A stretch of DNA of 64,000 nt from Pararhodobacter sp. Its GTDB lineage: Bacteria > Pseudomonadota > Alphaproteobacteria > Rhodobacterales > Rhodobacteraceae. The stretch is from NCBI GenBank assembly GCA_020832665.1, contig JAFIEG010000014.1, positions 1-64,000 on the forward strand, given 5' to 3'. Both the position numbers and the translations under genes were made by a program. This document shows positions 16,134 to 23,954 of the stretch, piece after piece. The notes beneath the pieces were generated by a model. That model was given only the letters and a program-made list of their open reading frames with translations, had not been told where the DNA came from and did not search any database. Positions within the stretch are counted from its first letter, which is position 1; every line of letters starts with the position of its first letter.

Positions 16134-17588
16134 ATGCTCGATCTCGTCAATGTCAGCTACGACACGCTGATTCCCAACAATGTCGGCCTGTCGAATGACC
16201 GGCGCGTGCTCAAGGCGCTGGAAAAATGGCACCCCGGTTACATCAACTGGTGGAGCGACCTGATTCCTGACAATTTCCAGAAATCGCTGGTCTATCTGCG
16301 CACCGCCGTGTCAGTGGACCCGAAGGGTTGGGCCAAGTTCGACTATGTGAAGATGCCCGAATACCGCTGGGGCATCCTGCTGGCGCCGGCCGTCGAGGGG
16401 CGCACGATCCCCTGCGGCGAGCATTACGGCGAGCCCGCATGGCAGGAGGTGCCGGGCGAGTACCGCGCCATGCTGCGCCGGCTGATCGTCATTCAGGGCG
16501 ATACCGAGCCCGCCTCGGTCGAGCAGCAGCGCTTTCTGGGCCTGACCGCACCCTCGCTTTACGACATGCGCAACCTGTTTCAGGTCAATGTCGAGGAAGG
16601 CCGCCACCTGTGGGCGATGGTCTATCTGCTGCAGAAATATTTTGGCGCCGATGGCCGCGAAGAGGCCGATGATTTGCTACGCCGCTCCTCGGGCAGCGAG
16701 GAAGCGCCGCGCATGCTGGGCGCCTTCAATGAGGAAACGCCCGACTGGCTGTCCTTCTTCATGTTCACCTATTTCACCGACCGCGACGGCAAGATGCAGC
16801 TTGAGGCGCTGGCGCAATCGGGTTTTGATCCGCTTTCACGCACCTGCCGCTTCATGCTCACCGAAGAGGCGCATCACATGTTCGTCGGTGAAACCGGCGT
16901 CGGCCGCACAATCGAGCGCACCTGCCAGGTGATGAAGGAAAACGGCATCGATGATCCCTATGAGATCGACCGCATCCGCGCGCTGGGTGTCATCGACCTG
17001 CCGACGATTCAGAAGAAGCTGAACCTGCATTACACGCTCAGCCTCGACCTGTTCGGCCAGGAGGTCAGCACCAATGCCGCCAATGCCTTCAATTCGGGCA
17101 TCAAGGGCCGCTACATGGAGCACCGGCTTGATGACGACCACAAGCTGACCGATGCCACCTATCCGGTCTGGGATCTCGATGCGAATGGCCAGCTTATCCG
17201 CCACGAAGTGCCGGCGCTGACCGCGATCAACATGCGCCTGCGCGATGATTACACCCGCGATGCCGCCGGCGGCGTGGGGCGCTGGAACAAGATCATCGAG
17301 AAGGCGGGCGTCCAGTTCGAGATGAAGCTGCCGCATGAGGCCTTCAACCGCAAGATCGGGGTCTTCGCCAACAAGCTCTTCGACCCCGATGGCAAGCTGC
17401 TTTCGGGCGCCGAGTATGATGCGGGCGTCAAGGACTGGCTGCCGACCCATGCCGATGGCGATTTCATCCAGTCGCTTATGAAACCGGTCTACGAGCCGGG
17501 CAAATTCGCCGGCTGGATCGCGCCGCCCAAGGTGGGGATCGACAACAAGCCGGGCGATTTCGAATACGTCAAGCTGTACATGGCGTAA
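16134..17588 (+). CDS. boxB: benzoyl-CoA 2,3-epoxidase, diiron oxygenase subunit
   Basis: BoxB is the diiron monooxygenase component that epoxidises benzoyl-CoA at C2-C3, using electrons from BoxA. The 484-residue sequence shows the carboxylate/histidine iron ligands of a ferritin-like four-helix bundle, with EEGRHLWAMVY (E-x-x-H) in one helix and LTEEAHHMFVGE (E-x-x-H) in a later one. WHPGYINWWSDLIPDNFQKS and the C-terminal GWIAPPKVGIDNKPGDFEYVKLY are typical. It is preceded by a near-perfect ribosome binding site AAGGAGG six bases before ATG. A palindromic repeat separates it from boxC and another follows it. Confidence 0.96.
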   Translation: MLDLVNVSYDTLIPNNVGLSNDRRVLKALEKWHPGYINWWSDLIPDNFQKSLVYLRTAVSVDPKGWAKFDYVKMPEYRWGILLAPAVEGRTIPCGEHYGEPAWQEVPGEYRAMLRRLIVIQGDTEPASVEQQRFLGLTAPSLYDMRNLFQVNVEEGRHLWAMVYLLQKYFGADGREEADDLLRRSSGSEEAPRMLGAFNEETPDWLSFFMFTYFTDRDGKMQLEALAQSGFDPLSRTCRFMLTEEAHHMFVGETGVGRTIERTCQVMKENGIDDPYEIDRIRALGVIDLPTIQKKLNLHYTLSLDLFGQEVSTNAANAFNSGIKGRYMEHRLDDDHKLTDATYPVWDLDANGQLIRHEVPALTAINMRLRDDYTRDAAGGVGRWNKIIEKAGVQFEMKLPHEAFNRKIGVFANKLFDPDGKLLSGAEYDAGVKDWLPTHADGDFIQSLMKPVYEPGKFAGWIAPPKVGIDNKPGDFEYVKLYMA

Positions 17589-17606
17589 GCGTGGTTGCGC
17601 AGGGCA

Positions 17607-17659
17607 GGGCGGGATAAACCCGCCCACCCCGGGGGACGTAGGGCGGGGTTCACCCCGCC
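17607..17659. repeat. GTAGGG-type palindromic repeat after boxB
   Basis: The units are GGGCGGGATAAACCCGCCC (17607-17625) and GTAGGGCGGGGTTCACCCCG (starting 17638). Both are self-complementary hairpins, placed in tandem between boxB and the small Cys-rich gene. Confidence 0.75.
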
Positions 17660-17706
17660 GCACCTCCCCGCCCGAAACCAGGACACCCAGCCAGGGGAGG
17701 TCTTTC

Positions 17707-17874
17707 ATGACGATAGAACGCAAGGTATTCGCGCCCGAGCAGCGGTCCGTTGCCCGGCCCGAACCGGCAACCTGCCTCGACTGCCCTGATTGCCAGGGCC
17801 TGTGCTGGAGCGCGGCCGAACTGCGCCGCGTGCCTGAATACGTGCTGCACCATGGGCGGGAGGCGCGCCCATGA
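17707..17874 (+). CDS. 55-residue Cys-rich protein inside the box operon, function unknown
   Basis: This short frame lies between boxB and boxA. It begins ATGACGATAGAACGC with a strong GGGGAGG six bases upstream, and its stop overlaps the boxA start (ATGA), so it is almost surely translated. The product has a polar N-terminus (MTIERKVFAPEQRSVARPEP), then CLDCPDCQGLCW, that is Cys at 23, 26, 29 and 33, and a C-terminal helix-like AAELRRVPEYVLHHGRE. The C-x2-C-x2-C-x3-C spacing is that of a ferredoxin cluster half-site, although the usual Pro after the last Cys is a Trp. I do not recognise a family. A role in BoxA cluster assembly, electron transfer to BoxB, or metal delivery is conceivable but unproven. 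Confidence 0.75.
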   Translation: MTIERKVFAPEQRSVARPEPATCLDCPDCQGLCWSAAELRRVPEYVLHHGREARP

Positions 17875-19085
17875 ATGCCCCCACCAAGAGCCCCGAGCCG
17901 ATTCATGGCAAAGGCGTGGTCAAGCAGCACCTTATAGACCCCGAGATCTGCATCCGTTGCTATACCTGCGAGATGACCTGCCCGGTCGGTGCCATCGAGC
18001 ATGACGACAACAATGTCGTCGTCGATGTCACGAAATGCGATTTCTGCATGGATTGCATCCCGGTCTGCCCCACGGGTTCCATCGACGAATGGCGCGTGGT
18101 GAAGGAACCCTATTCGCTCGACGAGCAGTATTCCTGGTCGGAACTGCCCGAACAGCAATCGCTCGAACAGGACGCCTCGCCTGACGAGGGGGGCGACGAC
18201 CCCATCGCCGCGCTGCTGGCCGAGGCCCACAAGGGCACCGGTGGCAAGCCCAAGGCGCCCGCCAGCGCCGCCAGGCCGACGGTCAATCTCTACAATCTCG
18301 GCAAGCCCGCAACCGCCCGCGTGGCCGGAAATTTTCGCCTGACCGACGATCCCGGCCATGATGTGCGCCATATCATCCTCGATTTCGGCGCGCAGCCGAT
18401 GCCGGTGCTCGAGGGTCAGTCGGTCGGCATCATCCCGCCGGGCACCGACAGCGAAGGCAAGCCGCATCTGCCGCGTCTCTACTCGGTGTCGAGCCCGCGC
18501 GACGGCGAGCGGCGCGGCTACAACAACCTGTCGCTGACCGTCAAGCGCGAGGAAAAGGGGCTGTGCTCGAACCATGTCTGCGATCTCAAGATCGGGGATG
18601 AGGTGCAGGTGACCGGGCCCTTCGGCGCCACCTTCCTGATGCCCGACGACCCCGATGCACGGCTGTTGTTGATCTGCACCGGCACCGGCTCGGCCCCGTT
18701 TCGCGCCTTCACCATGCGCAAGCAGCGCGGCGGCGCGGCGCCGGGCGAAATTGTGATGTTCTTCGGCGCCCGCACCCCGGATTCGCTGCCCTATTTCGGC
18801 CCGCTCAAGAAGGTGCCCGAGCGGGTGCTGAAGAAGCACCTGGTGTTCAGCCGCATCCCCGGCGCTGAAAAGGAATATGTCCAGGACCGGATGATGGTCG
18901 AGCAGGACATGATTGCCGACATGCTGAACGACGCGAAGACCCATATCTATATCTGCGGGCTGCGCGGCATGGAGCAGGGGGTGGAAGAGGCGTTTCGCTC
19001 GATCGCCGAATCGATCGGCCTGGCCTGGGATGCCACCCGCGACGCGATGCGCGAGGAAGGGCGTTATCACGTCGAGACTTATTGA
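17871..19085 (+). CDS. boxA: benzoyl-CoA 2,3-epoxidase reductase subunit
   Basis: BoxA is the NADPH-dependent flavoprotein reductase that feeds electrons to BoxB. The 404-residue protein begins with a two-cluster ferredoxin domain: Cys 27, 30, 33, 37 (CIRCYTCEMTCP) and Cys 56, 59, 62, 66 (CDFCMDCIPVCP). After an acidic linker comes a ferredoxin-NADP reductase module: RLYSVSSPRDG (FAD site), GLCSNHVCDL, and LICTGTGSAPFRAF (NADP site), ending in YHVETY. It overlaps the small Cys-rich gene by four bases. Identification is secure from domain order and context. Confidence 0.96.
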   Translation: MNAPTKSPEPIHGKGVVKQHLIDPEICIRCYTCEMTCPVGAIEHDDNNVVVDVTKCDFCMDCIPVCPTGSIDEWRVVKEPYSLDEQYSWSELPEQQSLEQDASPDEGGDDPIAALLAEAHKGTGGKPKAPASAARPTVNLYNLGKPATARVAGNFRLTDDPGHDVRHIILDFGAQPMPVLEGQSVGIIPPGTDSEGKPHLPRLYSVSSPRDGERRGYNNLSLTVKREEKGLCSNHVCDLKIGDEVQVTGPFGATFLMPDDPDARLLLICTGTGSAPFRAFTMRKQRGGAAPGEIVMFFGARTPDSLPYFGPLKKVPERVLKKHLVFSRIPGAEKEYVQDRMMVEQDMIADMLNDAKTHIYICGLRGMEQGVEEAFRSIAESIGLAWDATRDAMREEGRYHVETY

Positions 19086-19134
19086 GGGTGGCACGACGGA
19101 AGCGGCGGTTCGGGCTTGACCTTGGCCGCTGAGG

Positions 19135-19209
19135 CGGGCATCGCGCCCCCTGACCGCCGCACGCCCCACCCGCCCGCCCGCGCGCGCCGCTCAGGGGACG
19201 CGATGCCCG
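19135..19209. repeat. long hairpin with G-quadruplex-capable loop after boxA
   Basis: The arm CGGGCATCGCGCCCCCTGA (19135-19153) pairs with TCAGGGGACGCGATGCCCG (19191-19209), 18 of 19 bases. The loop includes CCCCACCCGCCCGCCC; its complement has four G-runs with one-base loops, as at the hairpin after the P450 gene. Confidence 0.7.
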
Positions 19210-19236
19210 TCGGCTGCCGCGAAAGGATCGCTCCGC

Positions 19237-19710
19237 ATGAACATCAAGACATCGCAAGCGCCCAGGCGGAAAGCCGGGCCAGAGGCCGCCCCCTTCTGCC
19301 ACGAGATCCGCGTCAGTTGGGGCGATTGCGACCCGGCGCGCATTGCCTATACCGCCCGCCTGCCGGCCTTTGCGCTGGAAGCCATCGATGCCTTCTGGGA
19401 GCATCACATCGGCGGCGGTTGGTATCACATGGAGCTTGACCGTGGCTTTGGCACGCCCTTCGTGAACATGGCGTTGGATTTCCGCGCCCCGGTCACGCCG
19501 CGCCACCGGCTGCTGTGCTCGGTCTGGCCCACGCGGCTGGGGCGCAGCTCGATCACCTTTGCCGTGCAGGGCCATCAGGGCGGGGTGCTGTGCTTCGAGG
19601 GGCGTTTCACCTGCGTCTTCTCGCATGCCGGCCGGCTGGAGCCGCGCGAGCCGCCCGAGGAGATTCGCGCCCTGCTGCAGCCTTTGATCTGGCCCGACGC
19701 AGAAAAATAG
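19237..19710 (+). CDS. 4-hydroxybenzoyl-CoA thioesterase-type acyl-CoA thioesterase
   Basis: A 157-residue hot-dog fold thioesterase. The active-site segment VSWGDCDPARIAYTARLPAFALEAIDAF is the 4-HBT pattern with the catalytic Asp in DCDPARI. Thioesterases inside box clusters are thought to release free benzoate and recycle CoA when benzoyl-CoA accumulates; that role is inferred here from position alone. The ATG at 19237 has AAAGGA about nine bases upstream. The stop TAG lies within the first half of an inverted TGCA motif pair that precedes boxR. Confidence 0.88.
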   Translation: MNIKTSQAPRRKAGPEAAPFCHEIRVSWGDCDPARIAYTARLPAFALEAIDAFWEHHIGGGWYHMELDRGFGTPFVNMALDFRAPVTPRHRLLCSVWPTRLGRSSITFAVQGHQGGVLCFEGRFTCVFSHAGRLEPREPPEEIRALLQPLIWPDAEK

Positions 19711-19760
19711 TGCAGTTTTCCCGGCGCGTGGCGCAGGCTTGGCTGGACATGCTGCACTAT
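19707..19760 (+). promoter_or_regulatory. inverted TGCA operator pair before boxR
   Basis: ATAGTGCAG (19707-19715) and CTGCACTAT (19752-19760) are exact inverted copies, 45 bp apart. Both contain TGCA, as in the boxC promoter. GCACTAT preceded by TTGGCT occurs before both boxC and boxR with nearly the same spacing. This suggests autoregulation of boxR from a second promoter inside the cluster. Confidence 0.6.
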
Positions 19761-19780
19761 CCTGCTTAGGCTTTTCACGG

Positions 19781-20689
19781 ATGAGCGAGATCACGAATTT
19801 TCGCGGCGAGACGCTTTCGGAGTCTTCGGCCGATGCCGGGGGCGAGACCTTGCTGATGCGCGTGGGTGAGCGCGTACGCGCCGCGCGCGAGCGTCGCGGC
19901 CTGTCGCGGCGCGCGCTGTCCGAGAAATCGGGCGTCTCGCAGCGCTATCTGGCCCAGCTCGAGGCGGGCGACGGCAATATCTCGATCGCGCTCTTGCACC
20001 GCGTCGCGCAGGCGCTTGATCATCGCATCGAGTGGCTTCTGGGCGAGGAAGACCCGTGGCAGTCGGATGTGCTGCGCGTGGCCGAGCTGTTCCGGCTTGC
20101 CGATAGTGCCACCCGCCAGCAGGTGCTGGCGGTGCTGCAACCGGGCTCGAAGGCCGATTTGCGCGCGCGCCGGCTGTGCCTGATCGGGCTGCGCGGGGCG
20201 GGAAAATCGACGCTGGGCGCGCTTCTGGGCCAGCGCCGGGGGGTGCCCTTTGTCGAGCTGAATCGCGTGATCGAAGAGCAAAGCGGCATGCCGATCAACG
20301 AGCTGATCGCCTTTTTCGGCCAGGAGGGCTATCGCCGGCTCGAGGCTGAGGCGCTCAACCGGGTGATCGCGACGCATGAGGCGGTGGTGCTGGCGGTGGC
20401 CGGCGGCATCGTCGCCGACCCGGAAACCTTTGCACGTCTGATGCAGCATTTTCATACCATCTGGGTCAAGGCCAGCCCGCAAGAGCACATGTCGCGGGTC
20501 AAGGCGCAGGGTGATCTGCGCCCGATGGCCGGCAACCCCGAGGCCATGGGACAGTTGCAGGCGCTGCTGCGCGCGCGCGACACGCTCTATGCACAGGCCG
20601 AGGCGGTGCTGGAAACCTCGGGCAAGAGTGTCGGGCAATCGTTGGCCGAGCTTGAGGCGCTGGTCGAGGCCGAGGGCTTTCTTGGCTGA
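19781..20689 (+). CDS. boxR: BoxR-type transcriptional regulator (Xre HTH fused to shikimate-kinase-like domain)
   Basis: A 302-residue regulator. Residues about 27-85 form an Xre-type helix-turn-helix (VRAARERRGLSRRALSEKSG, VSQRYLAQLEAGDGNISIAL). From about residue 130 a shikimate-kinase-like P-loop domain follows, with GLRGAGKSTLG as Walker A and later AVAGGIVADPETF. This fusion defines BzdR/BoxR repressors, in which benzoyl-CoA bound by the kinase-like domain releases DNA. The start at 19781 gives the normal N-terminus; the frame is open to 19739. The product probably represses boxC and its own gene through the TGCA motifs. Confidence 0.92.
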   Translation: MSEITNFRGETLSESSADAGGETLLMRVGERVRAARERRGLSRRALSEKSGVSQRYLAQLEAGDGNISIALLHRVAQALDHRIEWLLGEEDPWQSDVLRVAELFRLADSATRQQVLAVLQPGSKADLRARRLCLIGLRGAGKSTLGALLGQRRGVPFVELNRVIEEQSGMPINELIAFFGQEGYRRLEAEALNRVIATHEAVVLAVAGGIVADPETFARLMQHFHTIWVKASPQEHMSRVKAQGDLRPMAGNPEAMGQLQALLRARDTLYAQAEAVLETSGKSVGQSLAELEALVEAEGFLG

Positions 20690-21989
20690 GGGCGCGCCGT
20701 TTGATCGTCTGGCGGCTTTGATTGCCTCGGTGCAGGCCGGCGGCGGGGCGGTGCCGGCGGGCGATCCGGTCGCCGAATTTCCGACCAGCCCCCAAACTAG
20801 CCCCGGCGAAGCCGCACCCGCACGCCGCGCCGTGGTGCTTGGTGAGGGCGGCGGTGCGCCAGGTTGGGCGCGGGCGCTTTCAGCCGTGGCAGAAGAAACC
20901 CTCTGGATCGTGCCCGATGCCGATGACGCAAGGCGGCTTGGCGAGATGCTGGCGCAGCATGCGGCGCGCTCCGGGCAGGCGGCGGGGTTCGCGCTGAGCG
21001 CCGATCCGGGCGCCGCGCGCGGGGCCGATAGGCTGATTGTCCCCGATTCCGGGCAGGCGCAGGCGCTGGCGGAGGTGGTCGAACCCCTGCTGGCGCCGGA
21101 CGTGGTGGTGATCGCCGCCGGCGATCACGCCGCGCTGCTGGCGCTGTCAGACCGGCTGGCGCGCCCCGAGCGGCTGGTGGGCGTGCATCTGCCGCCGCCG
21201 GCCTCGGTCACCAGTATTGCCGAAATCCTGCCCGGCCCGGCCACCGCGCCCGCCGCTCTTGCCGCGGCGCTTGCGCTGGCGCGGCGCATGCAGCGCCTGC
21301 CGGTGGCGCTGCCGCCGGGGCTGGATTGCCCGTCGCTGTCGCTCATCGGCCGGCTTTGGGAAGAGGTCGACGCGCTGCTGCTTCTGGGCGCCACGCCGTG
21401 GGAGCTGGACGAGGCGCTTCAAGCCGCCGGCTGGGCGCCGCCGGGGCCCTGCCTGCGCCAGGACATCGCCGGGCTAGACCTTGCCTGCGCGTTGCGAGCG
21501 CGCCATGCGCGGCAAAGTGGTCGGGAGGTTCTGCCGGTGGCGCCGCGCATGCTGGCCGAGGGGCGGCTGGGCCAGCGTGGCGCGGTGGGCTGGTATCGTT
21601 ACCCCGGCGGGGGCGGCCCGGTCATCGACCCGCTAATGGAGGATATGTGCGCCGAAGAGGCGCATTTCGCCGGGCTCGGGCGCCGCGTGGTGGGCGATGG
21701 CGAGGTGGTGGCGCGGCTGACGCTTGCGCTGATCGACGAGGCCGCCGCGCTGGCCCTGCACGCCGACCCGGCGCTGCCCGATCTGGTTGCCGTTTGCGCG
21801 CTGGGCTTTCCGCCGGCCTCGGGCGGGCCGCTTGGGCTGGCGGCGCGGCTGGGATTGCCGGCGCTGGCCGAAGCGCTTGCTGCGCTCGCCGCCAGCCGCC
21901 CCGATCCCTGGGCCGGCACGCCGGCCCGGCTGGCGTCGGCGCTGGCGCGGCGCGTTGATTGGATTTCCACTGAAACCAAATCCGTTTGA
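20682..21989 (+). CDS. diverged 3-hydroxyacyl-CoA dehydrogenase-like protein
   Basis: A 435-residue protein overlapping the end of boxR by eight bases. It starts at TTG with GAGGG five bases upstream. The C-terminal half matches two 3HCDH C-terminal domains: LDCPSLSLIGRLWEEVDALLLLGAT-type text, MLAEGRLGQRGAVGWYRY, and ALIDEAAALALHADPALPDL...GFPPASGGPLG. The N-terminal Rossmann part is degenerate: the loop is GEGGGAPG rather than GxGxxG, and VHLPPPASVTSIAEILPGPAT replaces the usual HFFSPA...EVV segment with its catalytic His-Glu pair. In the box pathway a 3-hydroxyadipyl-CoA dehydrogenase is needed downstream, so this may be a decayed or repurposed relative. The last codons and stop are formed by a dispersed repeat. 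Confidence 0.7.
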   Translation: MAEGAPFDRLAALIASVQAGGGAVPAGDPVAEFPTSPQTSPGEAAPARRAVVLGEGGGAPGWARALSAVAEETLWIVPDADDARRLGEMLAQHAARSGQAAGFALSADPGAARGADRLIVPDSGQAQALAEVVEPLLAPDVVVIAAGDHAALLALSDRLARPERLVGVHLPPPASVTSIAEILPGPATAPAALAAALALARRMQRLPVALPPGLDCPSLSLIGRLWEEVDALLLLGATPWELDEALQAAGWAPPGPCLRQDIAGLDLACALRARHARQSGREVLPVAPRMLAEGRLGQRGAVGWYRYPGGGGPVIDPLMEDMCAEEAHFAGLGRRVVGDGEVVARLTLALIDEAAALALHADPALPDLVAVCALGFPPASGGPLGLAARLGLPALAEALAALAASRPDPWAGTPARLASALARRVDWISTETKSV

Positions 21990-22028
21990 TCGGTTTTTTC
22001 ACTTGGCTTGCATGCCCGCCCGTGCCGT
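21973..22028. repeat. dispersed intergenic repeat, copy C
   Basis: AAACCAAATCCGTTTGATCGG then CTTGGCTTGCATGCCCGCCC and GTGCCG match copies A and B. The codons ACC AAA TCC GTT TGA of the preceding gene lie inside the repeat. Only the left half plus centre is clear; no distinct right inverted arm is seen. Confidence 0.7.
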
Positions 22029-22055
22029 AACCGCCACACTCACCCAAAAAACGCC

Positions 22056-22829
22056 TCAACCCGCGAACGGATCGTCAGTATAGCCGACGCCGGTCAGAAA
22101 CAGCCCCTGCGGCGGCGCTACCGGCCCGCAGGCGGTGCGCTCGCGCGCCGCCAGCGCATGGCCCACGCGCGCAGGCTCCAAGGCGCCCGCGCCCACGCGC
22201 TCCAGCGTGCCGACGATCGAGCGCACCTGATTGTGCAAAAACGAGCGTGCGCGCAGATTGAAGCGCAGCTCGGTGCCGCCCCCCTCGACGGGCAGGGTTT
22301 CGATTTCCAGCGCGTCGAGCGTCTTCACCGGCGAGGGCGCCTGGCACAGGCTGGCGCGGAAAGTGGTGAAATCATGCCTGCCGATCAGCGCGCGCGCTCC
22401 CTCGCGCATGGCATCGGCATCAAGCGCGTGGCGAAGCTGCCAGATCTGGCCGCGCGCATGCACCCAGGGCGCGCGGCGGCTGACCATGCGATAGCAATAG
22501 CGCCGCTCGATGGCCGAGAAACGGGCGTGAAACCCCTCATCCACCAGCGCGCAGGCATTCACCGCCACCGGATGCGGGCGCAGATGGTGGTTGAGGGCCA
22601 TGAGCAGGCGCTCAGGCGCCCAGTCGCGGCTAAGATCGGCATGCGCCACCTGGCCGGTGGCATGCACGCCGGTATCGGTGCGCCCGGCGCCATGCACCCG
22701 CGGCGCGGCCGGGTCGAGCCGCGCCAGCGCGGCCTCGAAGGTGCCCTGCACCGAGGGCTGGCCTTCCTGAAGCTGCCAGCCCCGGAACGGGGCGCCGTCA
22801 TATTCGATGCGAAAGGCGAAGCGGGGCAT
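22056..22829 (-). CDS. truA: tRNA pseudouridine(38-40) synthase
   Basis: TruA isomerises uridines 38-40 in the anticodon arm of several tRNAs. The 257-residue product has the catalytic Asp52 in [17 protein letters not shown], the N-terminal [16 protein letters not shown], and the C-terminal [20 protein letters not shown]. Length and start are standard for the family. It lies downstream of the epimerase-like gene on the same strand, separated by an 87-bp gap containing a palindrome. No anomaly is seen. Confidence 0.96.
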   Translation of the reverse strand: MPRFAFRIEYDGAPFRGWQLQEGQPSVQGTFEAALARLDPAAPRVHGAGRTDTGVHATGQVAHADLSRDWAPERLLMALNHHLRPHPVAVNACALVDEGFHARFSAIERRYCYRMVSRRAPWVHARGQIWQLRHALDADAMREGARALIGRHDFTTFRASLCQAPSPVKTLDALEIETLPVEGGGTELRFNLRARSFLHNQVRSIVGTLERVGAGALEPARVGHALAARERTACGPVAPPQGLFLTGVGYTDDPFAG

Positions 22830-22879
22830 GGCGGGCAGTTACCCCGAAAGCCCGGGCGGGGCAATCGCGCGGAGGGGCA

Positions 22880-22901
22880 GGATGGGCAATATTGCCCACC
22901 C
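22880..22901. repeat. palindrome between the epimerase-like gene and truA
   Basis: GGATGGGCAATATTGCCCACC plus C is an almost perfect 22-bp palindrome centred on AATATT. It is of the same GGGTGGGCAAT class as 44923-44945. It could act as a terminator or processing signal in the minus-strand transcript, although there is no T-tract. Confidence 0.6.
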
Positions 22902-22916
22902 TGCGCGTGCACCGGA

Positions 22917-23771
22917 TCACGCGCGCGCAACAATCGCGGCCAGCCCGGCGCGGTAGTCGGGGTAACGCAGCCGCAGGCCCAGCTCCGGCCCCACCCGGTG
23001 CGAGCGCAGCCGCTTGTTCTCGCTGTAGAAGGACCGCGCCATGGGGCCGAGATCGGCCTTGTTGAACGGGGTTTCGGGCGGGCAGGGCAGGCCGGTCAGC
23101 GCGGCGGCATGGGCGATCACATCCTGCGGCGGCGCGGGCTCATCGTCGCACAGGTTGAAGACGCCGGTTGCCTGCTGCTTCGCCGCCGCGGCCACGATGC
23201 GGCCCAGATCGGCGACATGAATGCGGTTGAACACCTGCCCCGGCTTGACCAGCCGGCGTGCGCGCCCCTCGCGCAGGGCCTCGATGGCCGAGCGCCCCGG
23301 CCCGTAGATGCCGGCGATGCGAAAGATCGCGCATTTGATCCCGCGTCGGGCGCAGAAATCGCGCCAGCCCTCTTCGGCGGCCAGCCGTGCGCGCCCGCGT
23401 GCGGTGGTGGGCGCGGGCGGGCTGTCCTCGTCGAGCCAGTCGCCGCCGGCATCGCCATAGACGCTGGTGGCCGAGAGAAAGCCCACCCAGCGCAGGCGCG
23501 GGGCATCGAGTGTTTCCAACGCCGGCAGCACCGGGTCGCCTGCCTCGCCCGGCGCCACCGACGAGATCAGATGCGTGGCCCGCGCCAGCGCGGCGGCCAG
23601 CGCGCCCGCCTCAAAGCCGGCTTCCCAGATCACCGGCGCGATGCCGGCGTCGCGCAGCGCCTCGGCGCGCGCTGCGCTGCGGGTGGTGCCGGCGACCTGC
23701 CAGCCTTTGGGCAGCGCAGCCACCGCGTGATTGGCGGCGTAGCCATGCCCGATGCTCAGAAGCGTTTCCAT
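22917..23771 (-). CDS. NAD-dependent epimerase/dehydratase-like protein (YeeZ type)
   Basis: A 284-residue extended-SDR-like protein. The N-terminus METLLSIGHGYAANHAVAALP carries a GxGYxA nucleotide loop like that of YeeZ proteins. Further segments are FLSATSVYGDAGGDWLDEDSP (the Ser-Tyr region, without the usual YxxxK spacing), FRIAGIYGPGRSAIEAL and VFNRIHVADLGRIVAAA. The family acts on unidentified sugar- or metabolite-like substrates. The start at 23771 is chosen because the nucleotide loop begins there; the open frame extends to 23840. The gene is divergent from the DUF3422 gene. Confidence 0.85.
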   Translation of the reverse strand: METLLSIGHGYAANHAVAALPKGWQVAGTTRSAARAEALRDAGIAPVIWEAGFEAGALAAALARATHLISSVAPGEAGDPVLPALETLDAPRLRWVGFLSATSVYGDAGGDWLDEDSPPAPTTARGRARLAAEEGWRDFCARRGIKCAIFRIAGIYGPGRSAIEALREGRARRLVKPGQVFNRIHVADLGRIVAAAAKQQATGVFNLCDDEPAPPQDVIAHAAALTGLPCPPETPFNKADLGPMARSFYSENKRLRSHRVGPELGLRLRYPDYRAGLAAIVARA

Positions 23772-23954
23772 GACGGGCAATATGCCGCAGCTGTCGCGGC
23801 GGGCAAGGGGGGCGGCGTTGCACGAATGCAAGGATACCATCGCACACCGCCAAAGCCGGGCCGGGTGCGGGTTTCACTTCTTGCAAAACGCGCCGCCTTC
23901 GGCCCATTCAGAAAACGCCTGCCGCCAAGGCATGCTAGCGCAGGAGCCGACCCC

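Noticed and set aside
16836-19169. A 777-codon minus-strand frame across boxB and boxA.
   Set aside because: The sense strand carries unmistakable boxB, the Cys-rich gene and boxA; the antisense product shows no domain.
22008-23954. Upstream extension of the DUF3422 frame by nearly 650 codons.
   Set aside because: This part is antisense to truA and the epimerase-like gene; a GTG with AGGAG at 23955 gives the family N-terminus.
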